Assembly: GCA_030584065.1 (NCBI GenBank) | Contig: CP129489.1 | Location: 3,267,497 to 3,331,496, forward strand | Source of the DNA: Flavobacteriales bacterium | Lineage (GTDB): Bacteria > Bacteroidota > Bacteroidia > Flavobacteriales_F > PHOS-HE28 | Direction: 5' to 3' | Length of the DNA stretch: 64,000 nt | In this document: piece after piece, positions 16,501 through 23,180 of the stretch | Position numbering within the stretch: the first letter of the stretch is position 1 | Layout: each line of letters opens with the position of its first letter | Notes under the pieces: generated by a model | The model's input: the letters and a program-made list of their open reading frames with translations, nothing else | What the model was told of the DNA's origin: nothing | The model's database searches: none | Program-made: the position numbers and the translations under genes

Positions 16501-19389
16501 GTCCCACTCGATCACCTCGATGCCCAAGCCGCCGGCCGTGCCGGGCACCAGGTCCACGAAGGTGCTGCTGCTGCCGCTGGCGTAGACATAGTACCACACG
16601 TCGTTCGCGGTGGCGCTGCACGCGCCGCCGCTGGCGCTGGCGCCGATGGTGGTGCCGCTGGTGGCGGAGCAGGCGCCGAAGGGCTGTGCCCCGCCCAGGT
16701 AGGTGGAGTTCGCGCAGTCGTCGTTGCCCGGCTGCACGATGCTGCTCACGCACACGGTGAAGTCGCCGGGGGTGCTGGAGAAGATGCGCAGGTAGTAGTA
16801 CTGCGCGGGCGTCACCGGCACGGCGTGGCTGGTGCCGGCGGCGCAATAGATGCTGCTGCCTGCGCAGCTGGCCTCGACCACCTCGATGCCCAGGCCGGCG
16901 GCGGTGAGGGCGCCGAGGTCCACCTGGGCGGAGAGCGAGGTGCCGGAGTAGAAGTAGTACCAGGCGTCGGCATTGGCCGCGCCGCAAGCACCGCCGCTGG
17001 GGGTGGTGCCGGAGGTGGTGCCGGTGACGGCGTTGGCGGGGCAGTTGGCGGCCTCGTTGTTGTCGATGTACACGGCGCCGGCGCAGTCATCGTTGGTCTG
17101 GGGCGCGCTCACGCAGATGGTGAAGCTGCCGGGGGTGGCGGTGAAGACCCGGATGGCGTAGGTCTGGCTGGGCAGCATGGGCACCGTGTGGCTGTTGCCG
17201 CTGGCGCAATAGATGCTGTTGGCGTTCACGCAGCCATCCCACTCGATCACCTCGATGCCCAAGCCGCCGGCCGTGCCGGGCACCAGGTCCACGAAGGTGC
17301 TGCTGCTGCCGCTGGCGCTCACGTAATACCACACATCGTTCGCGCTGGCGCTGCACGCGCCGCCGCTGGCGCTGGCGCCGATGGTGGTGCCGCTGGTGGC
17401 GGAGCAGCTGCCGAAGGGCTGTGCCCCGCCCAGGTAGGTGGAGCCCGCGCAGTCGTCGTTGCCCGGCTGCACGATGCTGCTCACGCACACGGTGAAGTCG
17501 CCGGGGGTGCTGGAGAAGATGCGCAGGTAGTAGTACTGCGCGGGCGTCACCGGCACGGCGTGGCTGGTGCCGGCGGCGCAATAGATGCTGCTGCCTGCGC
17601 AGCTGGCCTCGACCACCTCGATGCCCAGGCCGGCGGCGGTGAGGGCGCCGAGGTCCACCTGGGCGGAGAGCGAGGTGCCGGAGTAGAAGTAGTACCAGGC
17701 GTCGGCATTGGCCGCGCCGCAAGCACCGCCGCTGGGGGTGGTGCCGGAGGTGGTGCCGGTGACGGCGTTGGCGGGGCAGTTGGCGGCCTCGTTGTTGTCG
17801 ATGTACACGGCGCCGGCGCAGTCATCGTTGGCCTGCGGCGCGCTCACGCAGATGGTGAAGCTGCCCGGGGTGGCGGTGAAGACCCGGATGGCGTAGGTCT
17901 GGCTGGGCAGCATGGGCACGGTGTGGCTGTTGCCGCTGGCGCAGTAGATGCTGTTGGCGTTCACGCAGCCATCCCACTCGATCACCTCGATGCCCATGCC
18001 GCCGGCCGTGCCGGGCACCAGGTCCACGAAGGTGCTGCTGCTGCCGCTGGCGCCCACGTAATACCACGCGTCGTTCGCGGAGGCGCTGCACGCGCCGCCG
18101 CTGGCGGTGAGCCCCACGGTGGAGCCGGCCGTGGGCGTGCAGCTGCCATAAGGCTGCGCGCTGCCCAGGTAGGCGCTCTGGGCGCATTCGTCATTCCCCA
18201 TCGGTTCGCGCACGCACACCGTGAAGGTGCCCGGCGTGCTGGTGAACACGCGGAACCAGAAGTACTGGCCAGGCTGCACGGACAGGGTGTGACTGTTGCC
18301 CGTTCCGCAATAGGTGACCGCGCCGTCGCAGTCGATGTCGCGCACCTCCACCCCGAGGCCGGCCGCCGTGCCCGGCACCAGGTCGATGAAGGCCACGCCC
18401 TGGGGGTTGGTCGCGTAGCTGTAGTACCACACATCGGCCGGCGTGCCGCCGGTGCAGCCCAAGGGGCCGCTCGACGTGGCCCCCTCGCTGGAGCCCAGCG
18501 TGGCGCTGCAGCTCAGGGTGGGTTGCGCCGCCCCCAGCCAGGTGGCCACGTTGCACTCATCGCTCACGAAGATGCCCTGGCACACGCAGCTGTTGTTCAC
18601 CTCGTCATTCACGGTGCCGGGGTTGCCATCATCGCAGGCATTGCCGGGCACCAGATTGGCCAGGTAGGGGCAGGGGTCCGTATCGTCCGGGGTGCCGTCC
18701 TGATCGCTGTCCAGCGTGCCGTCCACGGTGATGTCATCGAAGGCGAGTGCGCTGCTGTTGCCCGTTTCCGTGCCGCGCCAGATGGCCCAGCGCACCTGCA
18801 CCACCGGCTGGTAGTTGCAGGCGGCGGGCAGGGTGGCGCTCACGGTGGTCTTCAGCCCCGTGCCGACAGCACCGGCCTGAGAGTAGGGGTTGGAGCCGCT
18901 CGTGGGGCTGATGCTCGTCCAGCCGCCGCTGGTGCCCACGCGGTACTGGCACACCACGCCGATGGTGCGCGGCTGGGCCAGCTGGCTGTACACCGCATAC
19001 TCCAGGGTGATGTCGGCGTAGCTGGTGGCATCGAAGGCCATCATCAGCTGGTTCACCCCGTTGGTGGCATTGCCGCTGGTGTTCACCGCGATGCGCCCGC
19101 TGGTGCCGAAGAGCCCGGCCGTGCCGCCCGCGGTGGGCGCGGCGGCCGTGAGCGTGGCATTGCCCGTGGGGGTGCTGGCCGCCGCCAGCGCCAGCGTGGT
19201 GGTGCTGCCGCCGTTCACGCCGTTCCATCCCTGGAAGCCGCTGGGGTAGGTGTTGAAGGTGCCGGACGGGAACGCCTCCGTGAAGGGGAGGCTCCGCGGG
19301 CTGGGGTTGGTCTGGGCCTGCGCGCAGAGCGCAGCACCGGTGAGCGCAGCCCCAAGGAGGGCCCGCAACGGCAGGGACGAGAACAGCAT
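10561..19389 (-). CDS. Giant modular surface protein, 2,942 residues
   Basis: Signal peptide at 1-26 (LCAQAQ). A galactose-binding-like or MAM-like domain (about 30-235) is followed by a thrombospondin-3-like Asp-rich linker (LDSDQDGTPDD). Next come 13 tandem modules of about 122 residues, each opening with N-[DE]-[DE]-C and containing G-[IV]-EV and SSTPGDFTVCVS-like strands. Then more TSP3-like Ca-binding linkers, about 13 delta-60/propeller repeats (VYLGGAFSTVGGQPRARLAA style), and a C-terminus with two dockerin-like Asp loops (DVTFNGLLQYVGENNDRDPI and a copy). No typical T9SS type A domain is seen; the paired Asp loops may serve as anchor or sorting signal. ATG 19389 gives the signal peptide. 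Its promoter is at 19569-19615. Confidence 0.8.
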   Translation of the reverse strand: MLFSSLPLRALLGAALTGAALCAQAQTNPSPRSLPFTEAFPSGTFNTYPSGFQGWNGVNGGSTTTLALAAASTPTGNATLTAAAPTAGGTAGLFGTSGRIAVNTSGNATNGVNQLMMAFDATSYADITLEYAVYSQLAQPRTIGVVCQYRVGTSGGWTSISPTSGSNPYSQAGAVGTGLKTTVSATLPAACNYQPVVQVRWAIWRGTETGNSSALAFDDITVDGTLDSDQDGTPDDTDPCPYLANLVPGNACDDGNPGTVNDEVNNSCVCQGIFVSDECNVATWLGAAQPTLSCSATLGSSEGATSSGPLGCTGGTPADVWYYSYATNPQGVAFIDLVPGTAAGLGVEVRDIDCDGAVTYCGTGNSHTLSVQPGQYFWFRVFTSTPGTFTVCVREPMGNDECAQSAYLGSAQPYGSCTPTAGSTVGLTASGGACSASANDAWYYVGASGSSSTFVDLVPGTAGGMGIEVIEWDGCVNANSIYCASGNSHTVPMLPSQTYAIRVFTATPGSFTICVSAPQANDDCAGAVYIDNNEAANCPANAVTGTTSGTTPSGGACGAANADAWYYFYSGTSLSAQVDLGALTAAGLGIEVVEASCAGSSIYCAAGTSHAVPVTPAQYYYLRIFSSTPGDFTVCVSSIVQPGNDDCAGSTYLGGAQPFGSCSATSGTTIGASASGGACSASANDVWYYVSASGSSSTFVDLVPGTAGGLGIEVIEWDGCVNANSIYCASGNSHTVPMLPSQTYAIRVFTATPGSFTICVSAPQTNDDCAGAVYIDNNEAANCPANAVTGTTSGTTPSGGACGAANADAWYYFYSGTSLSAQVDLGALTAAGLGIEVVEASCAGSSIYCAAGTSHAVPVTPAQYYYLRIFSSTPGDFTVCVSSIVQPGNDDCANSTYLGGAQPFGACSATSGTTIGASASGGACSATANDVWYYVYASGSSSTFVDLVPGTAGGLGIEVIEWDGCVNANSIYCASGNSHTVPMLPSQLYAIRVFTATPGSFTICVSAPQTNDDCAGAVYIDNNEAANCPANAVTGTTSGTTPSGGACGAANADAWYYFYSGTSLSAQVDLGALTAAGLGIEVVEASCGGSSIYCAAGTSHAVPVTPGQNYYLRIFSSTPGDFTVCVSSIVQPGNDDCANSTYLGGAQPFGSCSATSGTTLGASASGGACSASANDVWYYVSASGSSSTFVDLVPGTAGGMGIEVIEWDGCVNANSIYCASGNSHTVPMVPSQLYAIRVFTATPGSFTICVSAPPSNDDCSNATGLGLYNYADCPVNATPGTTAGATPSGTNSCSAGATQDVWYSAYSSSGSSIFIHLGDVTATGIGIEVFDACGGAPVYCAMGTAHTVPTAINANYVIKVFSTTPGDFTICASTPVYNNECDFAAGLSLYNYADCPVNATPGTTTGSTQSGANSCNGGATYDVWYTVGSGTGSSLFVNLGDVTATGIGIEVFDACGGTPVYCANGAAHTVPTTLYTTYYIKVFSTAPGDFSICASTPVYNNECDFATGLGLYNYADCPVNATPGTTTGSTQSGANSCAPGAVHDVWYTVGSGSGSAIFVNLGDVTAAGIGIEVFDACGSTPVYCGNGTTHTVPTTLNTTYFIKVFSTAPGDFTICASTPVYNNECDFAAGLGLYNYTDCPVNATPGTTAGSTQSGANSCAPGAVHDVWYTVGSGSGSALFVNLGDVTAAGIGIEVFDACGGTPVYCATGTAHTVPTTLYTTYSIKVFSTAPGDFTICASTPVANNECDFATVLGVFNDGDCPANANPGTTAGSTQSGANGCNGSASYDVWYVLYSGSAAAIEVSIAELGATGTGIEVFDGCPGSAVYCGSGTSHTVSVAPFQNYYVKVFSSGAGGFSICANYPPPVFDCLGVLGGSALPGTPCNDNNACTTGDTWNPSCQCVGTPLPDSDNDGLCDAQDSCPLVPGTVGSPCDDNDPCTLNDALGADCLCVGTSAPDSDGDGTCDGLDACPYLADLNNGDPCDDGNPATIGDVVSGCTCSGTVSSGGVTLAANWPLVNGLVRALAHDTINDIVYLGGSFTRLGPAVPYGARVNTTDGAYDPAFPAPNGPVEVAVPDGAGGWYIGGFFTRIGGVERNRAARINADGSLHPWNPNASWGVNAIVVSGSTVYLGGAFSTVGGQPRARLAAVDATTGVPTSWNPGATGSSVLSLALDGTTLYVGGFLTSVAGQPRTNAGAVSTVTGAATAWDPAPNEAVLTMLAAGGVVYAGGQFTSIGGQPRTALAALNSTTGAATSWDPGVVGSGGFASVNALALHGGNLLVGGQYYQIGGNFRMGIALVSTTTATSTPWNANLLGGVLDLSVSGNSAYLVGNIASIGGQQRQNAVEVDLTSGAVTAWDPAPGASLSAVCRSGSAVYIGGTFATLGGAVRNNLAAIDAATGAVLPWNPNVQHTSFPDVYDIHLSGDSLVYVAGQFNAVGGQPRQHLAALRTSDGTATGWAPAASSLASAIVRSGNQVYVGGSFTTLAGQSRERIACVDAATGVPTAWNPGANGSVLDFALHGDTLYAGGAFTTIGGAPRSRLAALSRSGGVTLPWSADADGTVHDLHLQGDRLYVAGWYSTINGQPRSNLSLLDRVSGAVSPWAPNPDSQVSGVGAHASGIYAGGYFTSIGGGSRWFLGSVGTYDGLASPWNPEASNGGVEALLVSGDRLFVGGRFGFMGLQPRAGIAAFTLPQGQEVALQARVRLEGPYDSDTGLMGDALRTAGLLPITEPYTALGVAHSGGGSEFTTPTVLAAAGSDAIVDWVLLELRASGNNATVVATRSALLQRDGDIVEVDGRSPVTFAAPPGDYYVAVRHRNHLGCMAALPVSLSASSTPLDLSDPGTATYGTAARKSITGAFPVHALWAGDVTFNGLLQYVGENNDRDPILVTIGGSVPTNTATGYLNDDVNLDGVVRYVGEDNDRDPILVNIGGSVPTSTRAAQLP
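14155..15260. repeat. 366-bp tandem repeat units inside the giant gene
   Basis: Three consecutive units of 366 bp (122 codons) begin at the recurring GCACTCGTTGTTGTACACCG near 14515, 14881 and 15247. They encode modules 10-12, which open NNECDFA. The copies differ by scattered substitutions, so this duplication is older than the 735-bp one. Confidence 0.75.
15615..18190. repeat. 735-bp near-identical direct repeats inside the giant gene
   Basis: Three copies of a 735-bp unit (about 15615-16349, 16350-17084, 17085-17819) plus a half copy (17820-18186). Each unit encodes two alternating 122-residue modules (NDDCAGAVYIDNNE and NDDCA-STYLGGAQPFG). Identity is very high over long stretches, so the copies arose recently or are kept alike by recombination. 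Copy number could be mis-assembled. Confidence 0.85.
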
Positions 19390-19568
19390 GGAAGGTAGGG
19401 GGTAGGGTATGGTTTTGTTGCGCCAGGCCAGGGACAAGGGCGTTGGCCGGACGCAGGGTAGGCGGAGCAAATTAGAAGAATGCTCCGTGGGCCACAAGCC
19501 CCTGCGCATTTCATGGGGCGTGCCGTGGGCCGATGGGGGCTGTGGGGCGGGCATGGCGGGAGGCTGTG

Positions 19569-19615
19569 CGAAGGAACCGGGACCCGCCCCGCGCGGCAAG
19601 GTGAAAAAGACGTGG
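19569..19615 (-). promoter_or_regulatory. Bipartite promoter, motif copy 3
   Basis: On the minus strand CCACGTCTTTTTCACC (19615-19600) is followed after 23 nt by TTCCTTCG (19576-19569). It drives the giant gene with a leader of about 170 nt. Same geometry as at 5596-5642 and 10344-10391. Confidence 0.6.
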
Positions 19616-19746
19616 TCGCCGCCGGTGGGGCGGCGGCCCCGCGAACGGAGGGCGCCGGGGCGAAGGCCATCCCATGGAATCGGCATCCGCACGGCCGTCG
19701 GCTTCCTCCTGCCCGATCCAGGGGCACGGGAACTGCGGAATGAGAA

Positions 19747-19768
19747 AGCCCCGGCCGTGGCCGGGGCT
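19747..19768 (-). terminator. Rho-independent terminator of the GNAT-like gene
   Basis: AGCCCCGGCC and GGCCGGGGCT form a 10-bp perfect stem with a 2-nt loop. On the minus strand TTTCTCATT begins at the last base of the stem. It lies 22 nt after the stop of the 19791-20576 gene. Confidence 0.75.
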
Positions 19769-19790
19769 GCTGCGCGGGTGCCCGCTGCGC

Positions 19791-20576
19791 TCAGCCCACC
19801 TCCACCCTGTCGAAGGGCTCGGCGAAGATGAGCGCGGGCCGGTGGGGCGGCACGGTGCCGCGCGTCATGCGCAGGCCGTGGGGCTCGGCGCGGTAGCCGC
19901 GCGCGGTGAGGTGGTGGTGCGCGCTGTTGCCCTCCCACAGCAGTACGTGCTCCTGGATGGGGAAGTGCCAGCGCTGCAGCTCCAGGCCCAGGTCGGGGTC
20001 GTCGGCCACGATGAGGCCCTCGCCGAGCAGGGCCAGGGTGAAGCCGCGCACCGTGCCGCGCTCGGTGCAGGCGCGGCCCATGTATTCGTGCTCCAGCAGC
20101 AGCGTGCTGCGCTCCTCGCCGCTGGCCTTGCGGTCAAGGTGGATCACGCCCAGGCGCTGCGCGGGCTCCAGGATCTCGATGCCGTCCCAGGTGGCCTGCA
20201 GGAAGCGGCCGCCGGTGTAGCGCAGCAGCGGGGTGCCGGCCGCGAAGCCCAGCGCGCCCCAGAATGCGGCATCGGCGGGCGCGGCGTGCACCACCTGTCC
20301 GGTGCAGCCGGCGCGCTCCAGCGCGGCGATCAGGGCCTGCGCCACGGCTTCGCGCTCCTGCGGCCGCTGGCCGCGCAGCGCCGTGATGCGGCCGGTGCCG
20401 CCGCTCACCACGGCCGTGCCGCAAGCCTCCACCTCGTCCCAGCGCACGGCCCCCAGGGCCAGCGCGTAGGGCGTGCGCGCGCTCCAGCGCAGCCGGCCCA
20501 GGAAGAGCTCGTACTGCTCGTGCCACCAGGCGGCGGCCTGCTCCAGCTCATGCGTGAGGAGGGGACGGATCTCCAT
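19791..20576 (-). CDS. GNAT-like acetyltransferase family protein
   Basis: 261 residues, no signal peptide. The N-terminal half has GNAT-like order (tail-to-head alternation around GTAVVSGGTGRITALRGQRP and AFWGALGFAAGTPLLRYTGG); the C-terminal half (GFTLALLGEGLIVADDPDLG, GYRAEPHGLRMTRG) resembles the second domain of two-domain YitH-like acetyltransferases. The A/B motif (Q/R-x-x-G-x-G/A) is not clear, so the enzyme class is tentative. Followed by a strong terminator; likely monocistronic. Confidence 0.5.
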   Translation of the reverse strand: MEIRPLLTHELEQAAAWWHEQYELFLGRLRWSARTPYALALGAVRWDEVEACGTAVVSGGTGRITALRGQRPQEREAVAQALIAALERAGCTGQVVHAAPADAAFWGALGFAAGTPLLRYTGGRFLQATWDGIEILEPAQRLGVIHLDRKASGEERSTLLLEHEYMGRACTERGTVRGFTLALLGEGLIVADDPDLGLELQRWHFPIQEHVLLWEGNSAHHHLTARGYRAEPHGLRMTRGTVPPHRPALIFAEPFDRVEVG

Positions 20577-20689
20577 GGCAGTTGTTCTACGGAAAGTGAA
20601 CGGGGCGGGATATGGGGCTTGGGTGGACCGAGGGGGGCGGGTTGGTGTGCGGGACGCGTGCAGGGCCGCCACCGGACCCGCCCCGGCAT

Positions 20690-20711
20690 CCGCCCACCGT
20701 GCTGTGGGCGG
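20690..20711 (-). terminator. Hairpin downstream of the FN3 protein gene
   Basis: CCGCCCAC and GTGGGCGG form an 8-bp stem with a 6-nt loop, 54 nt after the stop of the 20765-21394 gene on the minus strand. There is no U-tract. Apart from this hairpin, nothing was seen in 20577-20764. Confidence 0.3.
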
Positions 20712-20764
20712 ACCCGGGGCTGAGGTCACAGTGCATGTGCGGACGCGTGTTCGTGGTGTCCGGA

Positions 20765-21394
20765 TCAGGCGGCCTTGGCGGTGGCGCTGTCGCTCATCTC
20801 GCCGGCGCCCGCCGTGCCGATGGCCTGCACGCGGAAGTAGTAGGCCCGGTCCGTGGTGAGGCCCGCGGCCGTGTACCGGTTCTTGCTGGTCTGCACCAGC
20901 AGCTTCCACGTGCTCTCGTCCTTCGGGTCACCATCGGTGATGTACACCGCGTACATCAGGCGGCCGTACACGCCGTCCCACATCAGGTGCACCTCACCGG
21001 GCAGCTTGCCGCGGCCGGCGCGCAGGTTGGCGGGGGCATCCAGCACGCCCACCGGGCTGGGCTGCTTGCGCACGCCGAAGCCCGTGCTGGCGATCTTCTC
21101 ATGGTCGCCTTCGGACTGGGCCTGCACGTAGCCGGCCAGTTCGCGCACCACATCCTGCACGTCCGCCACACGGGCGTCGCGGGTCACATGGTCCTGGCGG
21201 CCGCCGTTGTCGCGCACCGCGAGGTTGGCCTGCTCCAGCGCGTCGCACGCCGCGCCCAGGTCGGTGAGCAGGTTCGCCGGCAGCGTCAGGTTCGCGTTGC
21301 CCGTGCACTTCTCCACCAGGTTCCGTCCCTTTTCCACCAGGGCCGTGGGGGTGAGGCCGATGAGGCCCAGTTTGACGACATACACCTGTTTCAT
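20765..21394 (-). CDS. Fibronectin type III domain protein
   Basis: 209 residues, no signal peptide. Residues 1-100 are helical (ALVEKGRNLVEKC ... LLTDLGAACDALEQAN), and residues about 115-205 form a single FN3-like domain with the hallmark WDGVYGRLMYAVYIT and TTDRAYYFRVQAIGTAG. Proteins of this layout recur in Flavobacteriales; their role is unknown. An imperfect inverted repeat (TGTCGGA/TCCGGCA, 21414-21433) lies about 20-40 nt upstream of the start and could be an operator. Confidence 0.65.
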   Translation of the reverse strand: MKQVYVVKLGLIGLTPTALVEKGRNLVEKCTGNANLTLPANLLTDLGAACDALEQANLAVRDNGGRQDHVTRDARVADVQDVVRELAGYVQAQSEGDHEKIASTGFGVRKQPSPVGVLDAPANLRAGRGKLPGEVHLMWDGVYGRLMYAVYITDGDPKDESTWKLLVQTSKNRYTAAGLTTDRAYYFRVQAIGTAGAGEMSDSATAKAA

Positions 21395-21620
21395 GGTGTT
21401 GGGTTGTTTTAGTGCCGGAGACATTTCCGACACGGGGCCTTATTCGATGGGTGCGCTCATCTGGTGTCGTTTTCACCTTGCGGGAATTACGTACCGCCAT
21501 CTGCGTTGAATTGCGTACGGACTCTGGAAATCCGCTTCGGACGAGGCTTTCAGACGGGGTGCCGCCCCGCCGGCCCGGGTGCGGCATACGGCGCCCGGGT
21601 CTTCCCCCCCGCGGCTCGCG

Positions 21621-22045
21621 GCACAACTCAATAAGGTCGCGGTGCAGCTCAATCGGGTCGCGGCGCAGCTCAATCGGGTCACCTCGCAGCTCAACAGGTT
21701 CGCGACGCAGCTAAACAGGGTCCCGATGCAGCTCAATCGGGTCGCGACGCAGCTCAATTAGGTCGCGACGCAGCACAACAGGGTCACGACGCAGCTCAAT
21801 CGGGTCGCGTCTCAGCTCAATTAGGTCGCGACGCAACTCAATAGGATCGCGACGCAGCTCAATAGGATCGCGACGCAGCTCTATAAGGTCGCGACGCAGC
21901 TCAATCGGGTCGCGGCGCAGCTCAATCGGGTCACGACGGAGCTCTATAGGGTCGCGACGCAGCTCAATAGGGTCGCGACGCAGCTCAACAGGGTCACGTC
22001 GCAGCTCAATTGGGTCGCGACGCAGCTCAATAGGGGCGCCGCGCA
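21621..22045. repeat. 21-bp minisatellite, about 20 copies
   Basis: Twenty full units and one partial unit of a 21-bp repeat with core GCAGCTCAAT-nGGGTCGCGAC (n varies among C, A, T). The unit is a multiple of 3, so both strands read as heptads: QLNRVAT on plus, IELRRDP on minus. In-frame TAG triplets in some copies break both readings (for example plus TAG near 21760 and minus TAG near 21711), so it is probably non-coding. It fills the gap between the FN3 gene and the LuxR regulator. Confidence 0.9.
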
Positions 22046-22097
22046 AAGCAATAGAGCAAACGGGGACGGCAAGGGGACCTTCCCACCTGAGTCGGCC

Positions 22098-22781
22098 TTA
22101 CACCCGCACCAGCCCCAAGCGGATGGCGGCCACCACCAGGGCCGTGCGACCGCGGACGCCGAAGGTGCCGAACAGCTCGTTCACGTGGCTGTCCACCGTG
22201 CGGCCGCTGATGCGCCACCGCTGGCCCAGGGTGGCGCTGGTGTGGTCCGGGTGCTTCACCAGGCCCTCCAGCACCTCCAGCTGTCGCCCGGTGATCTGGC
22301 GCAGCAGGCGCTGCCGCTGCCGCTCGGCGGGCGTGAGGCCATCGGGGTTCTCCACCAGCAGGCGCTGGCTCTCGGGGCTGTGCACCACCACCCCCTGCAG
22401 CACGGCAGCCAGGGCCTCCAGCACCGCCTGGGTGTGGAAATGGCAGCAGAACAGGGCCCGCGCACCGGCGCGGTAGGCGCGCAGGATAGTGGCCTCGTCG
22501 TGGTGGTGCGCCAGGGCCACGGCATGCGGCCCCTGCGGCAGGGCGCCCAAGCGCTCCAGCACCTGCAGGTCGTCCTCCACCTGCGGCCGCAGCCCCACCA
22601 GCACCAGGGCGGGCGCCACCCCCTGCTCCAGCGCCGCGAAGAGCGCCTCGGCCTCCCCGCCGCTCCACACCACCCGGTAGGGTCCGTGGGCCTCCAGCCA
22701 ACTGCCCAGCGCGGCACGCATCAGCGGGTGCGGATCCAACAGGGCAATGGGGTGGGGTGGGGGCTGGGTGGGGCGGGCCAT
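22098..22781 (-). CDS. LuxR-type regulator with a degenerate receiver
   Basis: 227 residues. Receiver-like N-terminus (12-125) in which the phosphoacceptor position reads LVLVGLRPQVED: Gly63 stands where Asp is expected, and the acidic pocket has only Asp16. The C-terminal LuxR helix-turn-helix is intact (ITGRQLEVLEGL ... WRISGRTVDSHVNELF). It probably works without phosphorylation, as a pseudo-receiver or ligand-binding regulator. An odd CCHFH motif lies near residue 115. There is no kinase next to it. A TACACTTG box lies 17 nt upstream of the ATG. Confidence 0.8.
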   Translation of the reverse strand: MARPTQPPPHPIALLDPHPLMRAALGSWLEAHGPYRVVWSGGEAEALFAALEQGVAPALVLVGLRPQVEDDLQVLERLGALPQGPHAVALAHHHDEATILRAYRAGARALFCCHFHTQAVLEALAAVLQGVVVHSPESQRLLVENPDGLTPAERQRQRLLRQITGRQLEVLEGLVKHPDHTSATLGQRWRISGRTVDSHVNELFGTFGVRGRTALVVAAIRLGLVRV

Positions 22782-22798
22782 GGCAACCGGGATTTACT

Positions 22799-22806
22799 CA
22801 AGTGTA
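22799..22806 (-). promoter_or_regulatory. Candidate -7 box of the pseudo-receiver regulator
   Basis: TACACTTG on the minus strand differs by one base from TAnnTTTG and ends 17 nt before the ATG at 22781. Confidence 0.35.
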
Positions 22807-22903
22807 GCGCGCGCATCGGCAGTGCGCAGGCGCCAGTTTCACGAAAGGCAGCGCGCAGCAAGGGATCGCGCGGGCTGAGACGGGATTTGTGAAGAGGGGT
22901 TTA

Positions 22904-22911
22904 TACATTGA
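22904..22911 (+). promoter_or_regulatory. Candidate -7 box at the head of the defence island
   Basis: TACATTGA, within an AT-rich patch (TTTATACATTGAG), ends 7 nt before the ATG of the truncated reading frame at 22919. It is the only promoter-like patch upstream of the co-directional 23-36 kb genes. Confidence 0.3.
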
Positions 22912-22918
22912 GCGCCCC

Positions 22919-23164
22919 ATGGCCCCCCTCACCCCCGAACAGCAGGCCCGCGAGCGCATCGAGGCCTTACTCAGGGACACTGACTCGAGGGGAATGGCGA
23001 TTTGGTTCTTGGTGGCCGGAGGCCAAGAGGCCAGCAGGCCTGTAAGCCGACAGGCCAAAAAGCCCATGGCCGATAAGCCCGAGGCTGCAGGCACAGGCCG
23101 CGCAGCGGAAAGGCCAATGGCCATCAGGCCTCAAGGCCATCAAGCCACAAGCCCCCTTGCCTGA
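22919..23164 (+). pseudogene. Short HsdR-like N-terminus, truncated
   Basis: 81 codons. The first 18 residues (MAPLTPEQQARERIEALL) look like the N-terminus of type I restriction R subunits or related DEAD-box helicases, which often begin TPEQQAR..ID.LL. After residue 20 the reading frame runs into a low-complexity AGGCC-rich tract and stops 3 nt before the helicase gene. It could be a remnant left by insertion of the helicase/type III genes, or a leader peptide. The family match is from memory of the consensus, so it is weak. Confidence 0.35.
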
Positions 23165-23180
23165 GCCATGGCCAAGAAGC
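23016..23180. repeat. Octamer-phased NNNARGCC tract
   Basis: About 20 units of 7-8 nt ending in AGGCC, AAGCC or TGGCC follow one another (ggaggcc-aagaggcc-agcaggcc-tgtaagcc and so on). The helicase start (atggcc-aagaagcc) continues the pattern. No protein reading explains it; only the end of the truncated 22919 frame crosses it. Confidence 0.6.

Noticed and set aside
21466-21482. Fourth copy of the CCACGTCTTTTTCACC promoter element (GTCGTTTTCACCTTGC)
   Set aside because: Only partly matching and in the opposite orientation relative to the downstream FN3 gene, with no TTSCTTYG box at the right distance.
21621-22045. CRISPR array
   Set aside because: The 21-bp units are contiguous with no unique spacers and no cas genes are present.
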